This document shows, piece by piece, positions 32,257-43,811 of a DNA stretch of 64,000 bases. The translations under genes were made by a program, and so were the position numbers. How positions within the stretch are numbered: position 1 is the first letter of the stretch; the number at the start of each line of letters is the position of its first letter. Source of the stretch: Ustilaginoidea virens (Eukaryota > Ascomycota > Sordariomycetes > Hypocreales > Clavicipitaceae); contig NC_057320.1 in NCBI RefSeq assembly GCF_000687475.1, positions 4,374,501 to 4,438,500 on the forward strand, read 5' to 3'. Below the pieces are notes generated by a model. The model had not been told where the DNA came from. It ran no database searches and saw only the letters and a program-made list of their open reading frames with translations.

Positions 32257-32556
32257 CGAGTCTCTTGCAAGTGTCTGCCGCGCCGCTTCCCCAACCACTA
32301 GATTTCTTTTTGTCTGTACATGACCGTGGCTAGATGAATGACGATATGACGACAAGACAGAGACAGGCTATACCGCAGATTTGCGTAGACTCCACGATAG
32401 AACAATACACACAAGCACAATGCCCAACTGGTAGAGAGACCTTTTTTTCACCTCCAACCAAGGCCATCCCATACATCCCCCGACTCAGCATCGCCGCCGC
32501 CGTCGCCCATCAGCGCAACCCGCTCCCCCGCGTCCTCCGCATCTCCAAGACCCCCT

Positions 32557-33075
32557 TTAAAAACAGCGACTCGCATCGAACAGCACGTTGGCCCTGCCCA
32601 CCAGCCCACAGCGTCTGCACCCCCTCGCGTGTCTGACAACCCTCGGCCCAGCCGCGCTCTCCCCCGCCCGGACAATAACCCCCCGCGGCGGCATCTCGTT
32701 CCTGTACCACGCCAGGTCCGCCGTCGCCAGCGCCTCGGCCGCCGGCCACCCGCTCTCCTCAGAGTACACGCTGGACGAGCAGCTCGCCCAGCTGCCGCGC
32801 GCCACGGGCGCGGGGACCGCCCGCGCCGGCACAAAGTCCGCCGCCGCGCCTGTGCCCAGATACCGAGCGGCCTCGCCGTGCGCGAGGAGCACGAGCGCCT
32901 GGATCCTGTCGCGCTGGCTGTCGTCGCCGTCGTCGCCGTCGTCGTCGGGGAGGAGGAGGAGGCCCAGGGGCGGTGGTGGAGGCGGCGCGCTGTCGCGGGG
33001 AGGCATGCCGATGGATGCGGGTGGGCGGGGAGCGGTGGTCTGCATGCAGGGTGTTGGGGAGTGTGGGACGGGCAT
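32557..33075 (-). CDS. hypothetical protein
   Basis: Single open frame of 172 residues, with a second ATG at 33006 (MPPRDSAPPPPPP) that may be the true start. The middle part, SQRDRIQALVLLAHGEAARY, and a later CRRC motif look coding, but I recognise no family. The opposite strand is also open over the same stretch because of high GC content. The coordinates fit between two 3' ends and leave about 420 bases for a promoter. Confidence 0.45.
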   Translation of the reverse strand: MPVPHSPTPCMQTTAPRPPASIGMPPRDSAPPPPPPLGLLLLPDDDGDDGDDSQRDRIQALVLLAHGEAARYLGTGAAADFVPARAVPAPVARGSWASCSSSVYSEESGWPAAEALATADLAWYRNEMPPRGVIVRAGESAAGPRVVRHARGCRRCGLVGRANVLFDASRCF

Positions 33076-33329
33076 GGTCGTCCTGGTCGTGCTGGTGGTG
33101 AAGGCGGTTCCCGCGCCGGGTCTTTTATAAGTCGTGGTTGCGGTGCTGTGGGCAGCCAGGCTTGTTTCTTTGTTGGGCGTCTGAATCGGAGGCGTGGTGG
33201 GCGAGTATCACGACGAACAAAGCGGTTTTGAGGATCATGAACTGCAAAGGTCGACAAAGACTAGGGGTGAGTGAAGGCAAGTTCAATACTAGTAGCGAAT
33301 GAATGCAAGGTTTCTATTTGTCTAGATTG

Positions 33330-33351
33330 TGTGTGTGTGTGTGTGTGTGTT
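33330..33351. repeat. GT dinucleotide microsatellite
   Basis: About eleven GT units followed by a degenerate GT-rich stretch to 33390, in the 3' flank of VHC1. Confidence 0.9.
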
Positions 33352-33494
33352 TCTATTCATATAGGTTGTGCGTGTTTATGTGTGTACGCATCCAACGCGT
33401 TACGACATGTTGGGCCCGACGTCGAGCCCAGGGGGGGTTATAACATTGGAATCACGGATGAAGCACCGTCTCTAGTCTACTTATCCAGGCTGGC

Positions 33495-36400
33495 TTACAG
33501 ATTCACCGTCACAGTCAGGTTGTTGCTCAAAACCATCAGCGTAGGCGGCAGGCCCTTGCACAGAACCTCCACGTCCGAGAGATACTGCACGGTGGAGACT
33601 TCGTCAAGGCTGGTGCCTTCGCACGGTATGGGCAACGTGGTCATGAGGACCGCCGAGTCCCTGGAGTTTCTGCACATCAGCTCGTTCAGGATGAGGTGCT
33701 GGGCCCGGCTGGGGAGGTCGTTGAACGAGAGGGCGACGCCGCCGCCGCCGCCGCCGGCGTCTGAAACCGGAGACGCTGCCGACTCCGCCGTCGCGCGACC
33801 GTGCTGCGGACGCCCGTGCGGCCGGTCCTGGCCTGCCGTCGACAACTGCGAGTTCTGACGCGAATGGTCCGCGGGCCGTTGAGCAAAAGACATCGTCCTT
33901 GCGCCCTCCTCTCCGCTGACTTTGGTCTCCGGTAGCGGACGGCTGGAAAACTTGCCGAGCGAGGATTGTCTTGAAAAGGCGGGCCGGTCTGCTGCCCTCG
34001 GGGTAGGGGGGTTGGACGCGCACGGTGCGAAACTGATTTTGGACGAGCCCTCTGCCTCGGCGGTGATTTTCGTTTCCGGAACAGGTCGGCTGGAGAAGCG
34101 GGCGGCGGACAGCTGTCGCGAGATGCTGGGTCGCGTCGTCGGTGTCGCGTTGTCGTCTCTTGATACGAGCCCGTCACCTCTGGGGGGGCTCGTGGAGCGT
34201 GATCGTCCAGGACTTGCGGATGTGGGTTCCGAACAGTGAAGGGGGTTCAGGGTGGGAAAGGATTCCATGTGGGAGCTTTCCTTTGCTCCTGCTTCTTCCG
34301 GCGTTTCCACTCCCGTCTTGGCCATTCCTGGGACATGCGACGCCGCTGCGGTTTCTGGAATGGCTGGTGCTATTGTTTGCGAGGCCGACATTGTGCCATA
34401 CGAGAGACGCGTGGTTGCCGTATCAACGCTCCCTGGCTTTCTCCCTCGTCCATATTTCGCGCTTGCTATTGTCTGCGCCGGGTAACTCGATTGCCTGTCG
34501 GCTTGTGTCGTCGGCCGACGCAAACCATGGGATGCTGGGCCTCTGCCTTCACGCCCTGCCACCAAGAGAGGACAATCGTGTCTCATGCTATATGCCTCAT
34601 CGTCGGAAGATTCCCCCGTGTCAGTGTCGGTATCTGCATCGGACGAGGAATCCAGCAGAACTTCATCGTTGATATGCGTCGTATGGATTCCCATGTTGAC
34701 GCCGAGTTTGAAAAGCCTGGCAATGTTCGGCCGGCGAGGCATCTCCATGACCTCGGCCATGCTCTGGCGTCGACGATGGCCGCCATTTTCCTCATGGGGA
34801 TTGTAACCAACATTTCCAGCGGCATCTAGAATGTGAGCCAACTGCGAAAGCTCCTGACTTGCCGAGAGGCCTCCTGTTTGCCTGCGTAGTCCCTGCAAGT
34901 CCTCCCACCACCCTTCGTCCCTCAATGCTTCGGCTACAACAATCTCCGTATCATCGTCCTTGGTTTCGCCGTTAACAATGAGCTCATAGGTATTCAGATT
35001 GGCAGATGCCAAGCAAAAAACCAAGACATGGGCGTCGATGCGTAGCTTCTCTAGGAGTGTCTTGACTCGTGCGCTTTCCTCGTCCACTTCGTGCTCATAC
35101 TCCACAAACACCATGACACGAATAGCGTACACCCGCCGCCAGGTTCGCACGCTACGCAAGATATGTCCCAGTTGCAATATGAGGGTGTCTTGGACATGGT
35201 TAATTATATTGGCAAGCTGATGTGTTTGACAGCGAACCCAGACTCACATGTTTCAAAGTTTGTTGTCAATACGTTCTGCCCGTTTGCCGACACCTCTGCA
35301 GACATTTGAATGGGCCACAAGTCAATGTATTTTTTCGACTTGGTCTCATCATGCCGCGGCGTTTCTAGCTTGTCGAACCCATACGCCACAGCTACGTTGA
35401 GCCTGTACTTTAGAGCCAGATCTTCCAGCATGGTCATGTACTCCGTAGGTGACATCATGCCCTCGGTTCGAATCGCGTCTGTCGGTAGCACGCTTTCAAG
35501 CAGCAAGGCTGATGTGTCTCTGCGACGTCGGTTGGGAGTCTTGCCCTGCGTCCTGGTCCTCCGGCTCGTTTGAGCTGCTGGGGAGGCTGGAACGCCCGGG
35601 ACGGGTACAGAGGGATTTGACCTTCGAAGGTCTTCCATGTTGTAGAAACCCAAAACGGCCATGTTTGGCCGCATGCCGCCGAGACCAGCGGCCAAGATCA
35701 GGTTTCGAACTCCCCAAATAATTGAAGGCGACATGGTTAGCTGAACAAAAGCTTTGATTCTGGAGAATTCCGAAATGTATCTGGACCACGCTTGCTGTTG
35801 CAGCCGGGCTTCATGAACGCCCGAGTCGAAATCACTGGTCACGATAACGTGGCCCAAAACGTACAGCGAACCTTTCTTCATCGAGTTGCAGAACTGGATG
35901 AGTCTAGCCTGACGACGTGGGTCGTTTATGAGAAGAATAATGTGTGGCCGCCAGAACTTGATATGCTCCGGTTTCAGTCGCAGCAGATACTTTCGCACCT
36001 GATGATAGATGAGGTTTTGGGAGACATCACCCCATCGTTTGGGGGGACAGAGGTAGTGTATCAATAAGAAAAGGAGGACCAGGGCGCAAATAGCAATCGC
36101 TGCATAAGTTTCGTCAATGAAGAACATGGCTGACGCCGAGAGTAGGCTTCCGATGCATGCCGTTTGCCAGTTGAAGAATTTGAAGCTGGGGCGGAAATTG
36201 GGTGCTGAGCCAATCTTGAGTAAGAAACAAGCCAGGTTCATCACAAAAAAGGTCATCTACCCAGTTAGCAGGCGTTTGGGATCGCGAGGTAAAGGGTGGC
36301 GGAATACCTGGTAACCCATAGATATGAGTGTTGCTATCTGATTCAAGTCTGCAAGCAACGCCACCTGGGCAATGGCATACGTCAGAAGGATAGCAAACAT

Positions 36401-37634
36401 GGGCTCATCGCTCTTCTTGGTACCCCTACCCAAGATGGAAAGACCCGGGAGAAGCTTGTCCCTTGCTAGAGCCTGAAAAAGCTTCGCGGATCCAATGATG
36501 CCCATTAAGGCGGAGAACAAGGTCACGGCACATTCTCCTGCCAGAATGATACCCTTGGATAGGTTGGTCAAGGAAACAATATTGGCATTGGCGAGAAGCG
36601 AATCCCTTTCGATGGTGAAGGCCATGGACAGAGCCACCAGAAAGTACACGATGAAGGTTGTCAGCATGGCCCAGAGGGTTCCCTTGGGGATTGCCTTGCT
36701 GGGATTTTTAAGATCTCCCGACATGGATGCGCCAGCAAAAATGCCCGACGTGGCGCTGAAGAGGTTGTTAGAATAAGCTCACATCTCGCCCCTTTCCTCT
36801 CCCTTTGATGGAAATCAAAAATAAGAATCAAGAGTAAGAATAAAGAAAATCGGGGTACTCACGGAAACAGGATACCGAAAAGGTCTCGGAATGTTGCAAG
36901 ACCACGATACACCGTCTTGTCAGAGTTGGGGAACAAGTTGTTCGCAAAAATGTTCAGATTGACGCCGGTAAAAGTGACGCCGGAAATGCGGTCGACAAAG
37001 GGCGCCTTGAAAATGGCAGACACCGGAATACTAACCACGGATACGGTCAGAATGGCCAGCAGGAGGTTGGACGCCTTGGAGAAGGTAGCCGAGCCCAAAA
37101 GGCACATGCCGGTGCAAAAGAGCAACGCTGCCGTCTGCAAGCCGTACAAGGTCCAATAGCCCTGGGCAAAGGCAGATCCGAAATTCAGCTGCAAGCAGTC
37201 AAGCAACCCAACAATGTTGAGGGCAGTATTGAGAGCCTGGGCCAAGAAGAAGAGGGTTCCGATAGAGCCACCAAATTCGGGACCTAGAGATCTCGATATC
37301 AAATAGTACGCGCCACCACCCTTGACTTCGCCGTTCGATGCAATAGCCGACAGGGATAAAGTTGTCAAGAGATCGACACAATAAGCAGTGACGAGCAGCG
37401 CTGGCTTGGCTTAGCAACCGAACATGCCAGCGGCGGACAGGCGATAAACGTACCCAGGATTCCTAGGAATCCAACCTGTCCCAGAATGAGACCAAAACGC
37501 AAAAACATGAGAATACTCATAATGTTGAGGCAGACGGGGATGTAGACTCCAGAAACCAAGCCCAGCTTGGATCCCTTGGTCGTACCCATCCCGTTGACCG
37601 CAATGTCGCCTTTGTCGCAAGGGGAGGCAGGCAT
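33495..37634 (-). CDS. VHC1: vacuolar cation-chloride cotransporter Vhc1 (SLC12)
   Basis: Electroneutral K-Cl cotransporter of the vacuolar membrane. Exons 37454..37634, 36863..37400, 36308..36755, 35248..36256 and 33495..35188, 1289 residues. Seen: the SLC12 start GLVSGVYIPVCLNIMSILMF, GGAYYLISRSLGPEFGG, FAGASMSGDLKNPSKAIPKG, then the remaining membrane helices and the long cytosolic SLC12 tail (FKFFNWQTACIG, TYTLILQLGHILRSV, LVFCLASANLNTYELIVNGE). The tail carries a poorly conserved Ser-rich stretch with an internal repeat and ends LSNNLTVTVNL. Exon joins restore conserved sequence at each border. The start at 37634 is the first ATG after an in-frame stop; homologues often have longer N-termini, so an upstream exon may exist. 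Confidence 0.93.
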
Positions 37635-40600
37635 GATGCAACGCTATAAATCAAGATGCTGAAGAGTGATGCACCGCTGAAAAGCACGAAGAGCAATGGT
37701 GGTCTCAAAGGATCATAACCACATGGATGCGGACGTCGTGATCGCCCAGCGATCTTGTGAAGGATGATTGTGGCCAGCAACGACCGTGACGTTGGCAGTC
37801 ATTGGCTGGCGAGAAAGTGGGAGATTAAGCTGTTCGAATGGATTGAGCTGTCGAGGGGAGCCAACATGACATGAAAAGGAGTTGACGTTTGGTGTTTTGG
37901 CAGGTATTCTGTTTTGTCCAGCGGCGGCTTGTGGCTGGAGCTGAGATGAGACGAGCACATATCGTTGAAGAGAAATTAAGAGAAATTGGCCGCGAGCCAC
38001 CAGGCCATACCATACATACAGTACAAGCATCCACCTACCAGACGTCAACCCTGCCTGGAGCGTTCCCCAGAACAGGCACGGGGCCCAAGTTCATACAAAC
38101 ATGTATGTACATAGGCAACCCCGGCCTTTATGGCGGCCCGAGGGGCTTGGCTCGGCCCGTTGGGCTACACAGCAGGGCGAGAGGCGAATATTGCCAATGC
38201 CTGGCACTGGACATGGAGGTTTCCAAAGGTCAGGGGGGCCACGGAAATGGATTGTTTGAAATACCAAGTTTCCGAACCAAACTGAAACGCATCATCAGAG
38301 TCAAAGTCTGCTGCTCGATTGGGTTGGTACGTTGACCTGCGATGGTAACTAACTAGGTACCCATCAACTATGTAACTCTCAAATGCATGGCATGGCAAGC
38401 CAAGTCGTCATTCGCGGGTCCGTGAGCCCCTGCGCTTAACCGGAACCGGATCCGAGCAGCTTGAGGGAATCAAGACATGTGTGCTTGTGCGGAGTGCCGT
38501 CCCTCCTCACGCATGGTCGCCTAATCCATCACACCCAGTAACCCGTCGTCGGCTTCTCGAGCACAACGGGCTTCCCCGCGCCATGGCCGCGGGATGGCGC
38601 ACATCATGGGCCACCCGTCATGGCGATGCTTGGCTGTCGCTGTGATTTGGTCCATGGCGGGCAAGTGGCACGGTCAGAGGCCCATTGCTGTCGTCGGGCG
38701 ATGGCGATGGCGATACTTTCCTGGGCATTCATTGCAAGGGCTCAAAACCGATCTTCGTCTCCGACGGCGACCTGTTTGTTCATCATGACGCACGGTCCTC
38801 TCTGCCAACAGGGCAGATTTGTGTATCGTGGGGTCCGTCGCCAAAAGACCAAGCAAGCATGGAACATTGAAGTCGAGGCTGGCTCGTACCAGACGCTATC
38901 CTGGACGATGGCCGTTGAACGGCTTCGGATGGACTGTGGACTGGACTGGCTGCGATAAGCAGTGCTACGCAAGTGGGGTATCCTTGTGGCATGCTTCCAG
39001 GAGCGGTGGCTTGGACGCGCAGATGGGGTGACACGTCGAGTAAGCTGCGGTACGACTTTAAAAACCTTATCGAGCGAACCGGGCTTCGATTGCCAGGAAG
39101 CTTGGATGCATGGCAGGGCCGGGTTGATGATGATGATGATGATGATGATGCAAAACCGACCATTCCGTCACAGGGCCACCTGCGTCCGCGGCAATGCGTT
39201 GGAGCCGTGGGGAGGGTCGAGAGAACCGCGGCAATCAATGTACGAGGCAACAAAGGACATGCGGGCCTGGCAAAACATGGCTTGGTAGCAAAACGACGGG
39301 GGTCTGGTGTGCGCAAGAACAGATGCTTTCTTTGGGCGAAGCCTCGAGTCTGGATTAGTTTACAGTAACTGTTTTTTTTTGGGAGGGGGAGGGGGGGGGG
39401 AACGGCCCGCGCCAGCCGCCAAGGGCCATGCCATCATCGTATGCGCATGTATTGGCTCTCTGGGCTATTCGCGGTCCAGATGGCAATGGAAAGCCCATAG
39501 AGGAGACTTGGGACAGTGCTAGAAAACGTAAAGGGGCAAGGGAGGATGCTTGCTCTGTATACTTCTTAGACTAGGCGGGAATCGGACGGCTTCACACCGT
39601 TTGCGCTGCTTCGACTTTTTGATCCTGCGAGTACATAATACTTTGGATGTCTCGAGACGCCTAACCCCGTGCAACGACGATGTCAAGTCTCCAAGTCATT
39701 GCCGAGGCACCGAGGGGAGGAATCAATTGGCAAAGCCCAGGCTGGTTTCATTGATCAGGTCAAGTTTGCCTGCAAACTTTTGTCATGCCAAGGGTGCCGA
39801 GGTGGAGGAGATGGATGATGTTGAGAACCAGGCCAGCCTGCTCAAGTGCAGTGCGTCTCGTGATTCAGGCTAGTCCGCGCCAGCAGGTGCCACGGTAGAC
39901 ACCAGATGGTAAACACGCGCCGCAGCACCCGCTCTACCACCGCGGCACCGCCTAACAGGAGCGCCGTGCAGCCAACAAGACAACATTGAAGCTATTCACC
40001 AGTTGACCAGAGCAAGATCTGCTCTGAACCCCCCAGCGATTTCAAAACGGGCTTTGGCCTCCTGGGCTGCATGAAAACGAAAAACCCAACTGCCTCACCC
40101 GCCGATGAACAACCCGCCACTGAAACAGGCTCACCAGCCAACAACGGGTCAATGAGCCGCAGCCTTTATGTATCAATTGATTCAATATTTAATAAATGTC
40201 TGGTTCTTTCCTGGTCAGCCCCACTAGGACTGGGCTTCCGCCCTCTCCAAAGGTCTGGTGGTGTCGGTGATGTGTCTGGTGGTCGCTGTGGTGTGGGTGT
40301 GAGGTGTGGGGGTAGGGGGTAGGGGTGCGGGTGGGTGGATACAGACAGTCCGGTACAAGACATCAATAATATTGTTGTCAATTGCAACCAGACAGGCAGC
40401 TTTTACTGGACCTTCCAGGCCAACCAACCCCTACCGGCCTTCTACACCTCGTACACCCACACCGCGTCCCAGGCATCTCAATTGTCAGAGTCAGCTGAGG
40501 CTGCGCCAAATCATTGTTGAGCCCTCTTCACTGACCTCTTCAATCGTCGACACCCGGTTGATTACTCTGCTCCTTTTTCTTCTTTGCAGCGAGTCCAGCG

Positions 40601-40844
40601 CGCTTTATCGCTTGACTCGTCGTCATCCGTCCGCTGAGCCACGCAGCTCCCCTTCCTCCCCCCCTCCAGAAGCCCGCCGTTGACGATGCTTGAGGGCTTC
40701 TAACTACTCCCAGGGGACCAAAGAAAAAAAAAGAAAGAACGCGACAGAAGCAGGCAGAATACGGCCGATATGCAAAAAGGAGGCCGGCTACCAACCTTGT
40801 GAAGAGTCCGTTACAATCCAACCGCTCATTGACACCTGGCAACC
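37635..40844. other. 3.2-kb divergent intergenic region
   Basis: Between the VHC1 start (-) and the amino acid transporter start (+). It includes a GAT repeat near 39126-39150, a poly-G run near 39390-39400, and GT-rich sequence at about 40257-40335. Open frames are short on both strands. A tiny upstream frame (MLEGF) at 40686-40703 precedes the transporter start by about 140 bases. No gene supported. Confidence 0.5.
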
Positions 40845-43193
40845 ATGTCGCTGCCCAGAGATCCCGTTAGTCAGGGCCCCAGGCCTTCGTCTCCTCTGCC
40901 CGGCCAGTTTCGATCATTCTCCTCTTCGCTTCCCCGCGACGAAGTCACTGCCCGTCTTGCTGGGCCAGTCCATGGAGGCTCGCCTGCCCGTGGCGCCTCT
41001 CCTGCCCTCGGGGCAGAGGCATCGCATACAGGCGAGACTGCCCCTCTGGGTGGCAGCTTTGGCCAAGGGCCCGGCGTCTCTGCCTTGGCCGCCGCCTTGT
41101 CCAACTCACTGGGACAATCGCCGCCTCGCTACGGAACACCGGCAGCGAGAATCAGCACGCCCCCGCGGTCACGGTCGCCCGCGGTCGCCGGACGGTCCGC
41201 CACACCTACGCAGGTTGGCTCCTTCGACTCGAGGTCTCGTTTCGCTCTCGGAGGGCCCGGCAGCACCGGCCCATACGAAGACCCTGAAATCGTCAAGAGA
41301 CACCTGGTACGACCCAACGAAGCGGAAAACATTTCCGAAGAGTCTTCCCTTCAGGGAACCATCAAGGGCAAGCAGTCATCCGACACGGGCATCGGCAATG
41401 CCAATGACGAAGAGTTTTCCAGCTTGCAGTTGCAGGGCGGCGATGTTACGCGCGGCATCTACAAGTGGACCGAGCAGGCAGAGGCCAAGAGCAGGCTCAA
41501 CCGGAGCAAGAGCTACGACGAGATGCGTCCTGAACCGGAACAGGAAGTGCTCGACATCAACTCCATCAAGGTGCCAGGCGGCTTCAGACGCGACCACCTC
41601 CGGCGCCGGGCGTTCAGTCCCAGCGGGCAGCTGTCGGAACAGGGCGGGAACGGAATCAGCTTTCCGGGGACTCTCGACCAACCTCGGCTTTTCACCTCGA
41701 GCTTTCTAGAGTTTCTGACCATCTATGGCCACTTTGCCGGCGAGTCTTTGGAGGAAGACGACGAAAACCTCGGGCCCAACGAAATCTGGGACTCGGGCGA
41801 GGATCACGAGGACCTGGACGACGAACCGACCGAGGACAGCGCCCTGCTGGGTCCTTCAAAGAGGAAGCGCAAGAGAAAGCCCCGCGGTGGAAGCGGCCAG
41901 AACAGCCCCATGAACGCCGCTCTGTTGCTGCTAAAGTCCTTTGTGGGCACCGGCGTCTTGTTTCTACCCCGGGCTTACCTCAACGGCGGCATGCTCTTCA
42001 GCAATCTTGTGCTGATATTCGTGAGCATCCTCAGCTACTACTGCTTCGTTCTGTTGGTCTCGACGCGGTTGAAGATTGAGGGGTCCTTTGGCGACATGGG
42101 AGGCATCCTCTACGGCAAATGGATGCGATTCCTGATCCTGGCGTCCATTGTCATCAGCCAGATTGGATTCGTAGCCGCGTACACCGTCTTCACGGCGCAG
42201 AATCTGCAGGCCTTCATCCGGGCCGTGTCCAACTGCAAGTCCTTCATCAGCATCCCGCTGCTCATTCTCATGCAAACAGCAATCTTCCTCCCATTCTCCC
42301 TTCTCCGCGACATTGGGAAGCTGGGGTTCACCGCTCTGATCGCCGACGCCTTCATCATGATTGGGCTGGCGTACCTCTTTTACTACGACGTCATCACGCT
42401 CAACACCAACGGACTGGCCGACATCATCATGTTCAACCAAAAGGACTGGACCCTGTTCATCGGCACCGCCATCTTCACCTTTGAGGGCATTGGCCTCATC
42501 CTCCCCATCCAGGAGTCGATGAAGCACCCGAGCAAGTTCCCCCGCGTCCTCTTCCTGGTCATGGTCATCATCACGGTCCTCTTCACCGTCATGGGAGCCA
42601 TCTCGTACGCGGCGTACGGCTCCAAGACGGAGACTGTGGTGCTGCTCAACCTGCCCCAGGACGACAAGTTTGTCAACGGCGTGCAGCTGCTCTACTCGTG
42701 CGCCATCCTGCTCTCGACGCCGCTCCAGATCTTCCCGGCCATTCGCATCATCGAGACGGAGCTGTTCACCCGAAGCGGCAAGTACAATCCCTGGATAAAG
42801 TGGAAGAAGAACATCTTCCGCTTCTTCATGGTGATGCTGTGCTCCGGCATCGCGTGGGGGGGCGCAGACCATCTCGACAAGTTTGTGGCCTTGGTGGGCA
42901 ACTTTGCCTGCATTCCGTTGGTGTACATCTATCCGGTAAGTCCTCCAGCTGGCTTCGGGAACCCGTCGCTGCGGCACCTGTTGCGTCTCGCGGGATCGCT
43001 AACACGGGGGGTTTTTCTGCAGCCTCTGCTGCATTACAAGGCTGTCGCGCGCACCAGAATGTGGAGGGTTTCCGACATTGTCCTATGTATATTCGGTCTC
43101 GCAGCCATGGCTTATACGACCTGTTTGACCATTATGAGCTGGGCCAACTCGGGGCCCAAGTCGCCCGGATACTGCGACGGTAAAGGGAGATGA
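40845..43193 (+). CDS. vacuolar amino acid transporter, Avt3/Avt4-like
   Basis: AAAP/SLC36-type transporter that exports neutral or basic amino acids from the vacuole in yeast. Exons 40845..42935 and 43023..43193, 753 residues. The long hydrophilic N-terminus (about 345 residues, Ser/Pro-rich, with FLEFLTIYGHFAGE and an acidic EEDDEN stretch) is typical of fungal Avt3/4. The membrane domain begins NAALLLLKSFVGTGVLFLP and has about 11 helices, with GAISYAAYG near helix 8. The intron 42936-43022 is 87 nt with no in-frame stop; splicing joins VYIYP to PLLHYKAVARTR, which is conserved. A MLEGF upstream frame in the leader may affect translation. Confidence 0.93.
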   Translation: MSLPRDPVSQGPRPSSPLPGQFRSFSSSLPRDEVTARLAGPVHGGSPARGASPALGAEASHTGETAPLGGSFGQGPGVSALAAALSNSLGQSPPRYGTPAARISTPPRSRSPAVAGRSATPTQVGSFDSRSRFALGGPGSTGPYEDPEIVKRHLVRPNEAENISEESSLQGTIKGKQSSDTGIGNANDEEFSSLQLQGGDVTRGIYKWTEQAEAKSRLNRSKSYDEMRPEPEQEVLDINSIKVPGGFRRDHLRRRAFSPSGQLSEQGGNGISFPGTLDQPRLFTSSFLEFLTIYGHFAGESLEEDDENLGPNEIWDSGEDHEDLDDEPTEDSALLGPSKRKRKRKPRGGSGQNSPMNAALLLLKSFVGTGVLFLPRAYLNGGMLFSNLVLIFVSILSYYCFVLLVSTRLKIEGSFGDMGGILYGKWMRFLILASIVISQIGFVAAYTVFTAQNLQAFIRAVSNCKSFISIPLLILMQTAIFLPFSLLRDIGKLGFTALIADAFIMIGLAYLFYYDVITLNTNGLADIIMFNQKDWTLFIGTAIFTFEGIGLILPIQESMKHPSKFPRVLFLVMVIITVLFTVMGAISYAAYGSKTETVVLLNLPQDDKFVNGVQLLYSCAILLSTPLQIFPAIRIIETELFTRSGKYNPWIKWKKNIFRFFMVMLCSGIAWGGADHLDKFVALVGNFACIPLVYIYPVSPPAGFGNPSLRHLLRLAGSLTRGVFLQPLLHYKAVARTRMWRVSDIVLCIFGLAAMAYTTCLTIMSWANSGPKSPGYCDGKGR

Positions 43194-43811
43194 AAGGCAA
43201 GAAATTAGAGATGAACTAGAGCACTCGAGCGCGATAGAGCAAGACGCGGCCCTCCCTGCCTTTGTCACACACGCGCACAAACACACACGCGCACACATTC
43301 GCATTCTTCTGCGTCGTTGGGAAACCTGTAATGGTAAGATTGTATGGGCTTGCGGAGACTTAGATTCGGCATGGCGGTTGCGTAGACGGGATCTATTCTT
43401 TTCTGTTCTTTTCGCATGTTTCTCTCGAATCCTTTCCTTTCGTTCCTCTTCTCGTTTCTCTTCGCTTCATTTTCTCTTTTTTTTATATATACCTTGCAAG
43501 AATAGGTGGCCCGCGGCCCACGTTCAATGTAGAGTCCATTTACTCCGTAGCTGGTATATGACTTGGTTCCGGCAAAACACCCAAGACTAAAAGATGGAAA
43601 GGACTCCGAACTTGCGATGATGGAAATGGCATATCGCTCGCTCATGGCTCCGTGACCAAAGTACATACCCAAGGCGCCTGAGGCTTGCTGCGTGATGCTG
43701 TGGGTGGGTCTGTCCTATGTAGCATTTGGTGTGTGGGAGCTGACCAGCTGATAGGCACTGCTGTCCCAAGCTTCCAGCTTCAAAAGTCCATGCCTCCCAA
43801 CGCCCGCCGCC
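43194..43811. other. intergenic region
   Basis: 3' flank of the transporter gene and upstream region of AIM32, both plus strand. It contains AC-rich sequence at about 43266-43300, pyrimidine-rich sequence at 43388-43485, and TACTCCGTAG at 43541. No gene seen. Confidence 0.55.

Noticed and set aside
31114..32355. 413-codon open frame antisense to the CobW-like gene
   Set aside because: It mirrors a GC-rich real gene with strong motifs on the plus strand; the antisense product has no domain.
32588..33130. 180-codon plus-strand frame opposite the hypothetical protein
   Set aside because: Either strand could be coding; the minus frame has the less biased composition and better amino acid pattern, so I kept that one, with low confidence.
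40690..41709. 339-codon plus-strand frame overlapping the transporter start
   Set aside because: Out of phase with the conserved transporter and rich in Arg/Pro/Ser; composition shadow.
41964..42977. 337-codon open frame antisense to the Avt-type transporter
   Set aside because: Shadow frame; Asp/Glu/His-rich product complementary to membrane-helix codons.
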